Positions 9,055 through 17,771 of a DNA stretch of 64,000 nucleotides are shown here, piece by piece (the stretch's first letter is position 1; every line of letters begins with the position of its first letter). Origin of the DNA: JAVJRN01 sp040218415. GTDB lineage: Bacteria; Bacteroidota; Bacteroidia; Cytophagales; Cyclobacteriaceae. The translations under genes and the position numbers were made by a program. The stretch spans positions 186,001-250,000 of the forward strand of contig JAVJRN010000066.1 in the NCBI GenBank assembly GCA_040218415.1, in the 5' to 3' direction. The notes beneath the pieces were generated by a model. That model saw nothing but the letters and a program-made list of their open reading frames with translations. It had not been told where the DNA came from and ran no database searches.

Positions 9055-10503
9055 CTATTTAAATATGATATTCTTTGTGTTTTGATCGATGTTTACCTGC
9101 GGGGAATCTTTATCCAGCGTTTGACCAAACCAGCTAATATTTTCAAAGGTCACATCGGTCACCTTATGATTTTCGTCTGCACCGACAATCCAAGTTGAAA
9201 ACCAACCTTCCCTTTCTTCGCCTGTCAATGTGATATTTTTAAATTGGATATTACTGATCTTTCCCGGCACCTTATTTTTCATGTATTGGTTGACCGTAGG
9301 TTTCAGCCGGATCAAATCAAATGTCTTTTCTCCCCCTTGCTTGGGGTAGTCAGCAAAAATTCTTACATCCTCTACACGTACATTTTCTACTGACATCTCT
9401 TCCCCAGGCTCAAGCAGGAAAGGACTCATGTTGAAATGCACAATATCTAGATTTCGAATGAGGATATCTCTCATGTAAGCCGCACGGCTCTCGTGTCCCA
9501 ACAAAAACACCCTAGCACGATCACTCCAAAGGATGCAATTTTCAACCACTATATCTTCGATGTTATCATTCTTGGAGCCCAGTTTTATGCCTTTCATGGC
9601 AATGCAGTCATCATCCGTTCTTATAAAGGAATTTCGGATATAAACGCGCTGCGAATTGCAGGGATTGATGCCATCATCATTGGGGTTTTTACTACAAACA
9701 AGTTTGATATTGTCGAAAGCTACAGAGTCGCTGTTGTATATAGGAATCGTCCAGCCCCAAGAGCCTCTCACAATAATACCTTCTATAGTAACATTTGAAG
9801 ACTCTTCAATTCGAATCATATTTCCTGGACCATTGAGCCAAGCCCAGTCGTTTCCACATAGGATTCCTCTACCCTTGATTTGAATATTATCGCCCTTCAC
9901 ATGTACACCACCTTTCACGATGGCTCCCCCAGCGATATATAGGGTTTGATTATCACTTAATTTAATTCTTTCCGGTTTGTGAATACCTGGGCCAAAGTAC
10001 ACGACATTGGGATCATCTTTCTTAGGGGGATTTAGCTCGATCGGATTAGCAAAAATCAACAGCGGCTCCAACCTTCCCTCAGGTTCAATGGAAAGTTGGC
10101 AGGGCTTATTGATCGTAAAAGTCATGGAATTCCCCTTAACTACAGGCTTAACCTGAGCGGATAAGGGACGGATAACAAGATTATCCAGCGGCTTCTTCAA
10201 TGAGGTTACCTTGATAGTAACCTCTCCTGAAAAGTCAAAATATGAAAAGGAATAAGAATCTCCTACATCCGCAGGTTGTAGCATCCAGCCTTCAGGGTTC
10301 TCTACTGTGGCAATCTCCGCGAGGTAAATAGCTACAGTTTTACCATTTACTTCCAATTTATAATCTCCCGAGAGTATTTCGTTTGAAGGGGAGGGGTATG
10401 AGGTAACCACTGATTTTTCCTGAGAAAATGCAACCTCGAAGGAAGAAAAACAGACGATGAAATATACCCAAAATGAAATTTTAAAGATGTTTTGTCTATT
10501 CAT
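9055..10503 (-). CDS. GH28-like polygalacturonase-type glycosidase
   Basis: I use the ATG at 10503 (482 residues) rather than the frame's first ATG at 10536, because it opens directly onto a signal peptide ending AFS/Q. An N-terminal beta-sandwich of about 130 residues precedes a parallel beta-helix with GH28-type motifs: 'NPNDDGINPCNS' (NTD-like), 'IRTDDDCIAMKG' (DD), 'FLLGHES' (the His of the usual GHG) and a late 'LIRLKP' (RIK-like). These are the acid/base and substrate residues of polygalacturonases. Here the glycine after His is replaced by Glu and the first motif reads NDD, so the substrate may differ from homogalacturonan. The gene sits 6 bases before the GH110-like gene in the second PUL block and after a gene remnant at 10553. 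Confidence 0.75.
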   Translation of the reverse strand: MNRQNIFKISFWVYFIVCFSSFEVAFSQEKSVVTSYPSPSNEILSGDYKLEVNGKTVAIYLAEIATVENPEGWMLQPADVGDSYSFSYFDFSGEVTIKVTSLKKPLDNLVIRPLSAQVKPVVKGNSMTFTINKPCQLSIEPEGRLEPLLIFANPIELNPPKKDDPNVVYFGPGIHKPERIKLSDNQTLYIAGGAIVKGGVHVKGDNIQIKGRGILCGNDWAWLNGPGNMIRIEESSNVTIEGIIVRGSWGWTIPIYNSDSVAFDNIKLVCSKNPNDDGINPCNSQRVYIRNSFIRTDDDCIAMKGIKLGSKNDNIEDIVVENCILWSDRARVFLLGHESRAAYMRDILIRNLDIVHFNMSPFLLEPGEEMSVENVRVEDVRIFADYPKQGGEKTFDLIRLKPTVNQYMKNKVPGKISNIQFKNITLTGEEREGWFSTWIVGADENHKVTDVTFENISWFGQTLDKDSPQVNIDQNTKNIIFK

Positions 10504-10552
10504 AATTTTATGTTCTAGAAACTTAAAAATGACCATCCATTATCTAACCAGC

Positions 10553-10798
10553 TTAAAACTTAGCATAATCCTCATATGCGAAAAATCATAAAACCTCACT
10601 CTGCCTTTGGCTTTCCCACTCTTTTACACTGGAAATTTTCTTTCCATCATTTCGAGTGAGGAGTTCTGGCAGTACATAGGTTCCCCGAGCACTTTCGTCA
10701 AAATTCGTTTTTGGTTGAACATAAATATTAAGCCACGAAAGCAGTCCAAATCCCATTAAAATCAGAATAACAATTACTCCTTGCTGTACTACTTTCAT
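10553..10798 (-). pseudogene. Remnant N-terminus of a CE15/acetylxylan-esterase-like gene
   Basis: A 70-codon frame starts with a signal-anchor helix ('GVIVILILMGFGLLSWL') and continues 'YVLPELLTRNDGKKISSVKEW' then 'QRQSEVL'. This matches the pattern at the N-terminus of CE15 glucuronoyl esterases and related alpha/beta hydrolases, P-x-LL-x-x-DG-x-x-(10)-W-x-x-R-R-x-E-(I/L)-L. A TGA stop lies at 10586-10588. In the same frame the next ten codons read 'FFAYEDYAKF', fitting the family's continuation (F-x-x-E-x-YG-K), before another stop at 10553. The rest of the enzyme, several hundred residues, is missing. It is therefore a truncated, nonsense-carrying relic within the PUL. Confidence 0.5.
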
Positions 10799-10826
10799 CG
10801 CGAGAACTATATATCATGTTTTTTAG

Positions 10827-12374
10827 TCAGAAATCAGATATATCGACATTACCCATGTGCTTTTCTATCACCTCGCGCAACTCGTATATATTTATAGGCT
10901 TACTGATAAACTCATTGCAACCTACCGCATATGCCATCTCTCGATCAGAATCATAAGCATTACCAGTAACCGCTATTATAATTACCTCCTCATTGAAACT
11001 ACGTATAGTTCGAGTGGCCTCCAGTCCATCAACTTCAGGCATTTTCAAATCCATGAAAATGATATTTGGGGCGTTTTTTTTAACTTCTTCAATGGCCTCT
11101 AATCCATTTTTAGCCCAGGTCACTTCGAATGACCTATCCAAAATCAAAGAAAGTAATTCATAATTTGAATGATTATCCTCTGCAATAAGCGCTCGCATCT
11201 TTCCTCCTTCTCCTTGACTACTGAATATTTTCTTTCGCTCATTCTGTATCGGCTTATCCAAGCCTTTGTGCTCTTTAAAATTTATGGTAAAGACAAATCG
11301 CGTTCCCAGCCCTACCTTTGACTCCACGCCTATTTCTCCACCAAGAAGTTTTATAATGTTTCTGCTAATAGCTAAGCCCAAACCTGATCCAGGGCTAAAA
11401 GCATCCGCTTGAACGAAGCTTTCAAAAATGAGGTTAATTTTGTCGGCTGGAATGCCTGCACCTGTATCTTCAACAACAAACTCCAGTTGCTGATCATCCA
11501 AATCCTTATATGAAATAGTTATTTGCCCCTTAGTTGTAAACTTCTTAGCGTTGGAGATAAGGTTAATTAAAACCTGCTCCAGCCTTCCTTTATCGGTTTC
11601 TATGTAAAGGTTTTCTCCAAGAGTATCACACTGTATCTGAACTTCTGATTCAAAATTGAGCTTTTGATCCTTAACAACCCTAGAGACGAGTGCATTGAGG
11701 TCAAAGATTGAAAAGTTTAATTTCAACATACCTGATTCTATTTTAGATAAATCAAGTATATCATTTATTAGATGTGTTAGCAGATTAGAGCTCTCTTCTA
11801 TATGCTTTCGAAATTCTTTCCTTTTTTCAATGTCAATACTCTCATTAAATACAAGTCCTGAAAGGCCAACAATTATGTTCAAAGGCGTTCTAAGTTCATG
11901 ACTAAGATTAGCTAAAAATCTTGATTTTAACTGATCTGAGCGCTGAGCTATATCCTTCTCCTTAATTAAACTTCTTTGAAGTTTAATTAAATCTGTAATA
12001 TTTCGAGAAACCCCAGCAAGCCCTATACACTCACCTTCATCATTGTAAATCGGAAACTTCGTTTCGGACAAATGCAAAACTTCCCCTGCCACGGTTTCAA
12101 TTTCAATAACATGATTAATCACTGGTCTTTCAGAACGGATAATTTCCTGCTCTTCGTTATAAGCCAACTGAGCATGCTTAAAGAAATCAAAGTCAGACTT
12201 TCCATAAGCCTGTTCGGGTTTCTCAAGCCCTAGTATTTCTGCTTGAGCTTTATTAATCAGTTGAAAAACACCCTTCTTATCTTTTATATAGACTGTATCA
12301 GGTATATTATCAATAACCGATCTAAGTACCTTATGCTCCCAACTTCTATCCATAAAATTCAATTCATTTTTCAT
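10827..12374 (-). CDS. PAS hybrid histidine kinase-receiver
   Basis: The product is about 515 residues with no membrane segment or DNA-binding domain. In order it has a PAS domain (about 15-125, 'VIDNIPDTVYIKDKKGVFQLIN'), a HisKA dimerisation box with phospho-acceptor His159 in 'LSHELRTPLN', a HATPase domain with N ('LISNAKKF'), G1 ('VEDTGAGIP') and G2 ('GSGLGLAIS') boxes, and a C-terminal receiver with Asp442 in 'IFMDLKMPEVDG'. The ATG at 12374 overlaps the end of the GH2 gene (stop at 12364-12366), so the two are probably translationally coupled; ATG 12353 is an alternative. It is the only cytoplasmic sensor inside the PUL operon. Its output partner is not evident, although the phosphate could in principle pass to another response regulator. 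Confidence 0.85.
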   Translation of the reverse strand: MKNELNFMDRSWEHKVLRSVIDNIPDTVYIKDKKGVFQLINKAQAEILGLEKPEQAYGKSDFDFFKHAQLAYNEEQEIIRSERPVINHVIEIETVAGEVLHLSETKFPIYNDEGECIGLAGVSRNITDLIKLQRSLIKEKDIAQRSDQLKSRFLANLSHELRTPLNIIVGLSGLVFNESIDIEKRKEFRKHIEESSNLLTHLINDILDLSKIESGMLKLNFSIFDLNALVSRVVKDQKLNFESEVQIQCDTLGENLYIETDKGRLEQVLINLISNAKKFTTKGQITISYKDLDDQQLEFVVEDTGAGIPADKINLIFESFVQADAFSPGSGLGLAISRNIIKLLGGEIGVESKVGLGTRFVFTINFKEHKGLDKPIQNERKKIFSSQGEGGKMRALIAEDNHSNYELLSLILDRSFEVTWAKNGLEAIEEVKKNAPNIIFMDLKMPEVDGLEATRTIRSFNEEVIIIAVTGNAYDSDREMAYAVGCNEFISKPINIYELREVIEKHMGNVDISDF

Positions 12375-14160
12375 TTTCAGATAGCTGAACAGGCTGCTCA
12401 TTATAATACTCTTGGAGCTTATAAAATGCCCTTTTTCTGATGCCTTGATCTGAGATTAACCCCTTGCGATTCCAATAATCTTGAATATTGGGAAGTGGGC
12501 GTCTCATAGAGAGAAAATCCATCAATATCCATGGTGTGGTTCCTCTTAAAAATGGAATATTCTTTAGCATTTCGATATTGCCCTCATAAAGCTCCTCTTG
12601 ATATTCCTCAGTCCATCGCGCTGTGGTATTGCCTTGATTTCCTTGCAAAGCTCCTCCGCCAAACTCGCTCATAATGAAAGGCTTGTCATAGACCATTTTC
12701 CACCTGATATCTGAGCAAAACTGAGGCGTTTCATAGTACCAGCCACAATAGTTGTTTGCGCCGACAACATCCAGATATTGACCAAAAGGGTCATCCAAAA
12801 AGCGATAGCCATCACGATCGTGTGGTTCTAGTGCTCCAGTAAGCAGTCGAGTAGGATCCTCAGCTCTGGCAGTTTCTGTCAATCTTCTCAAAAAGTCTGT
12901 TCGCGGTTCACTAATCGGCGTTTCATTGGCCACTGACCACATAATTACTGATGCGCGGTTTTTGTCCCGAGCGATCATGTCCACTAGTTGCTTTTGGGCA
13001 TTAGCAAACACATTTTCATTTTCCCAATCGATCGTCCAATACACCGGAATCTCCGACCAAACCATCAATCCCATTTCGTCAGCGATACGAACCATGTCCT
13101 CATTGTGCGGATAATGCGCCAATCTCACAAAATTGCATCCCAACTCTTTCGCCCAAGTAAGCAAAGTCCTACACTGCTCTGGTGCGATTACCCTGCCCGC
13201 GGTGAAGGGTGCCACCTCATGAATAGAGATTCCCTTAAGAAATACAGATTTGCCATTCAGCAATATATCCTGACCTCTTACTTCAATACTTCTGAATCCA
13301 ATCTTGTCTGTAATCACGTCCTCACCTGAGGATATTTTTACGTCGTAACGTTTGGGATTTGTATCCGACCATAGCTTTAGTTTGCTTTTAAAAGCAACTT
13401 TAGCCCAACCGTTTTTATCTGGCTGTACCACCACAGAAACTTTAGCTTCAGGAATCTCAATTTTAACCGACTTTGCGGGTGATCCATTTATCTGAACCCA
13501 ACCTTCCACTTCGTTCAGCGATCCTTTTTTAAGCTGAATAGAATAATCCTCAATGAATGTCTGTGGCACTTCAATCAATTTTACTGATCGTGTAATCCCG
13601 CCGAAGTTGTACCAGTCGCTATTGACGGTAGGAATTTGCTCCAGTTTTCGGGTATTGTCCACTTTCAATATCACGAAGTTTTCTCCGTCCTTTAAGCGAT
13701 CAGTTACCTCAAAGTTGAAGGCAGTGAAACCGCCGTGGTGCATTCCAAGCTCTTCTCCATTGAGATAAACCCTAGCCTCGTAATTGACCGCTCCGAAGTA
13801 AAGAAATGCGCGCTGGTCATTTTTGGTATATGAAAAGGACTTTTTATACCAAATCGTGCCTTCATAGAAGAATAAGTTCTCCTTTTGGGTATTCCAATCC
13901 CCAGGAACATTGATCTGCTGTGAGTCATCAAAACTGTACTCAACCAAATCACTTTCATTGGCCGGTTTCTGGTCTTTGAAGAACCCATTAGGATTCGGTT
14001 TCCAACGATAATTATAGTAACCGTTTTCCATCGGATCCACGATGTATTTCCATTTACCATCTAGACTGATAAGATCTCGATTTGAAGCGATGGTATTGCT
14101 TTGAGCGAATACTAAAGAGACCCATAGAATCAATAAAAGAGAAAGTATATTTTTTAGCAT
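12364..14160 (-). CDS. Glycoside hydrolase family 2 (beta-glucuronidase/galactosidase-like)
   Basis: The 598-residue protein has a signal peptide ending VFA/Q. The GH2 domains follow in order: a sugar-binding jelly roll (about 25-195), an Ig-like sandwich (about 200-295) and a TIM barrel (about 296-585). Signature 'NFVRLAHYPHNEDMVRIADEMG' begins near residue 343. The acid/base is Glu413 in 'SVANETP' and the nucleophile Glu499 in 'FIMSEFGGG'. The short length, near 600, is that of beta-glucuronidases rather than the 1000-residue LacZ type, but specificity among glucuronide, galactoside or galacturonide is not decidable by eye. It probably acts in the periplasm on exported oligosaccharides. Its stop overlaps the start of the hybrid kinase. 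Confidence 0.88.
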   Translation of the reverse strand: MLKNILSLLLILWVSLVFAQSNTIASNRDLISLDGKWKYIVDPMENGYYNYRWKPNPNGFFKDQKPANESDLVEYSFDDSQQINVPGDWNTQKENLFFYEGTIWYKKSFSYTKNDQRAFLYFGAVNYEARVYLNGEELGMHHGGFTAFNFEVTDRLKDGENFVILKVDNTRKLEQIPTVNSDWYNFGGITRSVKLIEVPQTFIEDYSIQLKKGSLNEVEGWVQINGSPAKSVKIEIPEAKVSVVVQPDKNGWAKVAFKSKLKLWSDTNPKRYDVKISSGEDVITDKIGFRSIEVRGQDILLNGKSVFLKGISIHEVAPFTAGRVIAPEQCRTLLTWAKELGCNFVRLAHYPHNEDMVRIADEMGLMVWSEIPVYWTIDWENENVFANAQKQLVDMIARDKNRASVIMWSVANETPISEPRTDFLRRLTETARAEDPTRLLTGALEPHDRDGYRFLDDPFGQYLDVVGANNYCGWYYETPQFCSDIRWKMVYDKPFIMSEFGGGALQGNQGNTTARWTEEYQEELYEGNIEMLKNIPFLRGTTPWILMDFLSMRRPLPNIQDYWNRKGLISDQGIRKRAFYKLQEYYNEQPVQLSENEK

Positions 14161-14170
14161 ATCACTATTG

Positions 14171-14403
14171 TTATAGGCTGAGTTGATAAACCGCTTCAGC
14201 GAACTTGATCCCTATCAATGAATCCTTCGTATTATGGTTAGGAGTAGCCATAGTCATTTGTGCTTCGCACAATGGCGGCTTTCCTGCCCTTTTTGACAAA
14301 CTCTACCTGAGCGTGTTGTAATAATTCACAAAATTCCCAAGCTTTATCAGCTCCCTTATATGCCTTTGACCTCAAAGGAAAGATGGCAAAAGCATCAACA
14401 TCA
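14171..14403 (-). pseudogene. Decayed second copy of the SGNH acetylesterase 3' end
   Basis: Reading the minus strand in shifting frames gives 'KAWEFCELLQHAQVEFVKKG', 'KAAIVRSTNDYGYS', a stop, then 'YEGFID' and, after a +1 shift, 'IGIKFAEAVYQL' before a TAA at 14171. This follows the C-terminus of the adjacent intact esterase (14440-15351) segment by segment. The catalytic D-x-x-H box is destroyed by two stops. It is a tandem duplicate that has lost its 5' part and accumulated nonsense and frameshift changes. Confidence 0.7.
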
Positions 14404-14439
14404 ATAGAACAACATACTTAGGTTGCAACACAGCATTTA

Positions 14440-15351
14440 TTATTTATTCAGTTGATAGACCGCTTCGGCAAATTTTATTCCTAGATCTATGTAACCTTCG
14501 CTATCATAATGCCAAGGATCCGAATATTTATAACTTTTTGTATCTCGCACGATGACAGCATTTTTGTCTTTACGCACGTATTCTTCCTGCGCATGCTGTA
14601 CCAACTCTCCGTATACCCAAGTTTTACCATTATTATCTAAACCTGAATCTGAAATTTTACCAATAACCACCGCAAGGTCATCATCTCTAAAAGTTGCACG
14701 CATAAGGTCCATGAGCCTCTTAAGGTTTGAATAATAGCGCTGTGCAATTTCTTCCGTCATGGTAGCGTCACTTTCCCCTTGCATCCAGATAATTCCGGAT
14801 GGCTTCAGGACATCTTCTATCCCATTTCCGTCAATATCATTTTCACTCAAAGCCCCTTCGACGGTTTTTAGGAAGTAATCAAACTGATTATCTGTACTGC
14901 TAAAGCCGAATTCCCAAGAGCCATAATTTCGTGCAGCCATACTATCAATAGAAGATCCTCCTCTGGCATATTTGATAATGGCGATTTTATCATCAGGATA
15001 CATCGCTGCGATTTTCTTACCGAAGGATAACTCGGGTCCAAACTTGTGAGCATACTGAATCCCAACACCATCGGTAGTAATACCTGCTCCGTTTCCCGAC
15101 CTCAAATTATCCCATTTCCCAAGACCTCCTTTGGGATTGTCATCACCTGTTGGTGACCCTTGATAAATCCAGACATTTTCGATTTGTCCTCTCAAAGAGT
15201 CCGGCAGTTCGGCATTCAAGCCATGACCTTCCATATTGGATTGACCACCCAAAAAGAAGAGCCTAAATGAATCTTTCTCTATTTTTTGTGCAAATAGAAC
15301 AGTTGATCCCGTAAATAACGAAATCAATAAGAAAACCAAAAAGGTAGACAT
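14440..15351 (-). CDS. SASA/SGNH-family carbohydrate acetylesterase
   Basis: From the ATG at 15351 the product is 303 residues with a signal peptide ending FAQ; the frame also has an ATG at 15384 that would weaken the signal. The SASA (former DUF303) catalytic blocks are clear: 'FFLGGQSNMEGHG' with nucleophile Ser38, 'IIWMQGESDAT' mid-protein, and 'DPWHYDSEGY' with Asp278 and His281 completing the triad. These enzymes remove O-acetyl groups from sialic acids, xylan, pectin and other glycans. Its place in the PUL suggests deacetylation of the imported or surface-bound glycan before glycosidase attack. It follows the terminator at 15428 and so probably begins a separate transcript. A decayed partial copy lies directly downstream. 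Confidence 0.85.
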   Translation of the reverse strand: MSTFLVFLLISLFTGSTVLFAQKIEKDSFRLFFLGGQSNMEGHGLNAELPDSLRGQIENVWIYQGSPTGDDNPKGGLGKWDNLRSGNGAGITTDGVGIQYAHKFGPELSFGKKIAAMYPDDKIAIIKYARGGSSIDSMAARNYGSWEFGFSSTDNQFDYFLKTVEGALSENDIDGNGIEDVLKPSGIIWMQGESDATMTEEIAQRYYSNLKRLMDLMRATFRDDDLAVVIGKISDSGLDNNGKTWVYGELVQHAQEEYVRKDKNAVIVRDTKSYKYSDPWHYDSEGYIDLGIKFAEAVYQLNK

Positions 15352-15423
15352 AGTATTTTTTCTCGATTCTCTGCTTTCGTTCATATTGACAAAATAAGAT
15401 AATTTAATTTTTAAGACTGCTTA

Positions 15424-15454
15424 AAAAGAGGGTCGGGAAACTCTCCCAACCCTC
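15424..15454 (-). terminator. Rho-independent terminator of the SusCD operon
   Basis: An inverted repeat GAGGGT (15428-15433) and ACCCTC (15449-15454), extended by GGGA/TCCC with one mismatch, forms a stem with a five-base loop. On the minus strand it is followed directly by TTTTT. It lies 127 bases beyond the stop of the beta-helix gene at 15581, as expected for the end of the minus-strand operon. Confidence 0.8.
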
Positions 15455-15580
15455 TCTCTTAATCAAACAATTAAAAAAACGAATAAATGAAAATAACTAT
15501 TATAAAAAATCCTTGAGTTGACAAAATTTCGTTCTGACCAATCGAGCCTGAATTCAATAAACAAAAATTAAGTCAACCTT

Positions 15581-17770
15581 TTACTTTTTGATCACCACTT
15601 TGTGAGAACTCTCTTGACCACTTTGTGAAATAATTTTAACTACATAGATTCCACTATTTAGCTCTATGCTCATAGAATGATCATATACTAGCGAATCGAT
15701 CAAAGTTCCAGCTATTGAATAAATGTAAATTTTATCATCTGGTTCAGCCGCTCTAAAAAAAATCCTTCCATATGAGGGATTTGGGTAAATAGAAGGAAGT
15801 TCGATTGAACTAACGTGACTATCCAGAATAACCGGTTCAGTGCCAGAATTAATACTACACTCACTGGAAAAATTACCATCATTTGAAGTTACTGTAATCG
15901 TCGCATTTCCATCTGAAACGGCAGTCACTACTCCTCTCTCATCCACAGTCACAATTGATGTATCGCTGCTACTCCACCTTACACCCTTGTAAGTTGCATT
16001 CCCAGGGCTAATAGTATGATTTAGATCGTATGTATCACCTAACATAATATAATCATCAATACAGTTACCTATCGATATACCTGAAACATTTACATCCTCC
16101 ACTTCAAAATTGTCAAAATAGATTTCTCTATCTGGATCTGCATTTCGTCCAAAATTGCCACTAATCCATGGTGCTAACAACTCATTATTTGGTGAAGAAA
16201 TAGTATTATTTTCGAGTGTGAAATTCCTGGTTGAAGTAATAGCTATGGCAGGATTAGTCGAACCAACGATGGAGTTGCCTATTATTTGAATGTTCTCATG
16301 AGCTCCAATAGGCGCTACTTGACCATTGCCACCTGTAGCATATACTGCAATAGAAACATCATGACACCCTGAAATCACATTATCTGAAACGGTAATATTA
16401 CTACCACTCCCAGATTCAAGCCAAACATATTCAGGTGCCAACTTAATGGCTTGTCCCCAGTTGTCCTTCAAAGTGTTTCCTGTTATAATACCGTTACTTG
16501 ATTTAATAAGAATTCCTCGGCTTCTATTCGGTCCCATAATACAATCTCTGACCTCAAAACTATTTCCAATGCGATTAGCAGCAGCCAATAAACTACCACG
16601 TTGCATATTAATTGGTCGATCTATGGTAACATAATAGACAAATCGTGCTTTATAAGTGTCTGCTGCCTCCGCATAAAATGTAGTGCCCTGTAGAAACCCC
16701 TTTTCTTGGGCCGTTAGTGCTGGTCCCATCTCAATCTCCACCACATTAGCATTCGGCAAGCGTTTTCCCGTATAAGTAACCAGCTCCACCGAATCACCAA
16801 CATCCAGTCTCAAAGGCCCTCCGCCCTTAGCCACTACCGTTAGTTTAGGTCCTACGGCGGCAGTCACTACATGGTAGTCACCATTAATTGCAATACCATC
16901 ATCACCATTGTAACGAGAAATACAACCGACATACGAAGGCCCCACCCTCGCGAACTTGGAATGAAAGCCATCGGCATTGTTGCTCCGCATACGTCTAACA
17001 CCACGTTCGCGAATATCCGTTTCTAATGGCCGTCGATCGACACTACAGTTGATATATTTTGAACCGCTACAGTTCGTTTCAAAAAACCCGAAGGTGGTAC
17101 CTGCATACAAAGTCACATTTTCCAAAACCAAATTGGTACATGAACTCGGCAGGATGGCATGAGGGATATTTTTATTGCTCTGTGACCCTAATACTACGAT
17201 ATCCCCTACTTCCTCTTGCGAATCTACAGCGTTATAATTTGATGGTTTTGTTATGATTACCTTACGTGTTTCATCGTCTACTTCGTAGGTAGCGCCATAA
17301 TAGGTGTTCGTCACCAACTCTCCCGTATTAGGGTCAAATATTTCAACCTTATCTCCTCTGAGCCTGCTTGAGTACCCATCAATTAAATCGACAGTCAAAG
17401 TTCTTTTATTTGAAGAAAGTTCGACAATTCTTCCCTGTGTAAATGGAAGTGGATCATAATCTATGGTAAGCCCCTGCAATTTAAAATTATTGCAACTCAC
17501 AATTTGAATGGCCTGAACTGTCTCTGTACATATCATTTCAACACCATCTGCTACAATCGTAACATCGTTTCTTCCTGTGAACCTGAGATGAGTGTTATTC
17601 ATTTCTGGTACGCGATACCTACCCGGAGGAACGACAATGTATGTTTCTCCTGCATCCAATTTCTCATTGATATAGCCATTAAGATCAAAATCTACACCAG
17701 GATCAATCTGAGCATGGATATCAAAAGAAAGAAACAGACTAAATAGTACTAGAATTGAATATATCCGCAT
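15581..17770 (-). CDS. Secreted beta-helix protein, Big_2 and T9SS domains
   Basis: Starting at the ATG at 17770, one base past the stop of the upstream gene, the product is 729 residues with a signal peptide ending IHAQ. A right-handed beta-helix covers about 40-560. Within it, 'NADGFHSKFARVGP', 'NGDDGIAINGDYH' and 'NRSRGILIKSSNGIITGN' followed by 'WLESGSGSNITVSDN' match blocks in the GH110-like paralogs, though less closely. A Big_2 Ig-like domain follows ('VRWSSSDTSIVTVDERGVVT'), then a T9SS sorting domain ('IYPNPSYGRIFF', 'LNSGIYVVKI', terminal VVIKK). It is predicted to be an extracellular glycan-active enzyme, possibly a distant GH110 relative; catalysis is not proven. It is the last gene of the SusCD operon. 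Confidence 0.75.
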   Translation of the reverse strand: MRIYSILVLFSLFLSFDIHAQIDPGVDFDLNGYINEKLDAGETYIVVPPGRYRVPEMNNTHLRFTGRNDVTIVADGVEMICTETVQAIQIVSCNNFKLQGLTIDYDPLPFTQGRIVELSSNKRTLTVDLIDGYSSRLRGDKVEIFDPNTGELVTNTYYGATYEVDDETRKVIITKPSNYNAVDSQEEVGDIVVLGSQSNKNIPHAILPSSCTNLVLENVTLYAGTTFGFFETNCSGSKYINCSVDRRPLETDIRERGVRRMRSNNADGFHSKFARVGPSYVGCISRYNGDDGIAINGDYHVVTAAVGPKLTVVAKGGGPLRLDVGDSVELVTYTGKRLPNANVVEIEMGPALTAQEKGFLQGTTFYAEAADTYKARFVYYVTIDRPINMQRGSLLAAANRIGNSFEVRDCIMGPNRSRGILIKSSNGIITGNTLKDNWGQAIKLAPEYVWLESGSGSNITVSDNVISGCHDVSIAVYATGGNGQVAPIGAHENIQIIGNSIVGSTNPAIAITSTRNFTLENNTISSPNNELLAPWISGNFGRNADPDREIYFDNFEVEDVNVSGISIGNCIDDYIMLGDTYDLNHTISPGNATYKGVRWSSSDTSIVTVDERGVVTAVSDGNATITVTSNDGNFSSECSINSGTEPVILDSHVSSIELPSIYPNPSYGRIFFRAAEPDDKIYIYSIAGTLIDSLVYDHSMSIELNSGIYVVKIISQSGQESSHKVVIKK

Positions 17771-17771
17771 T

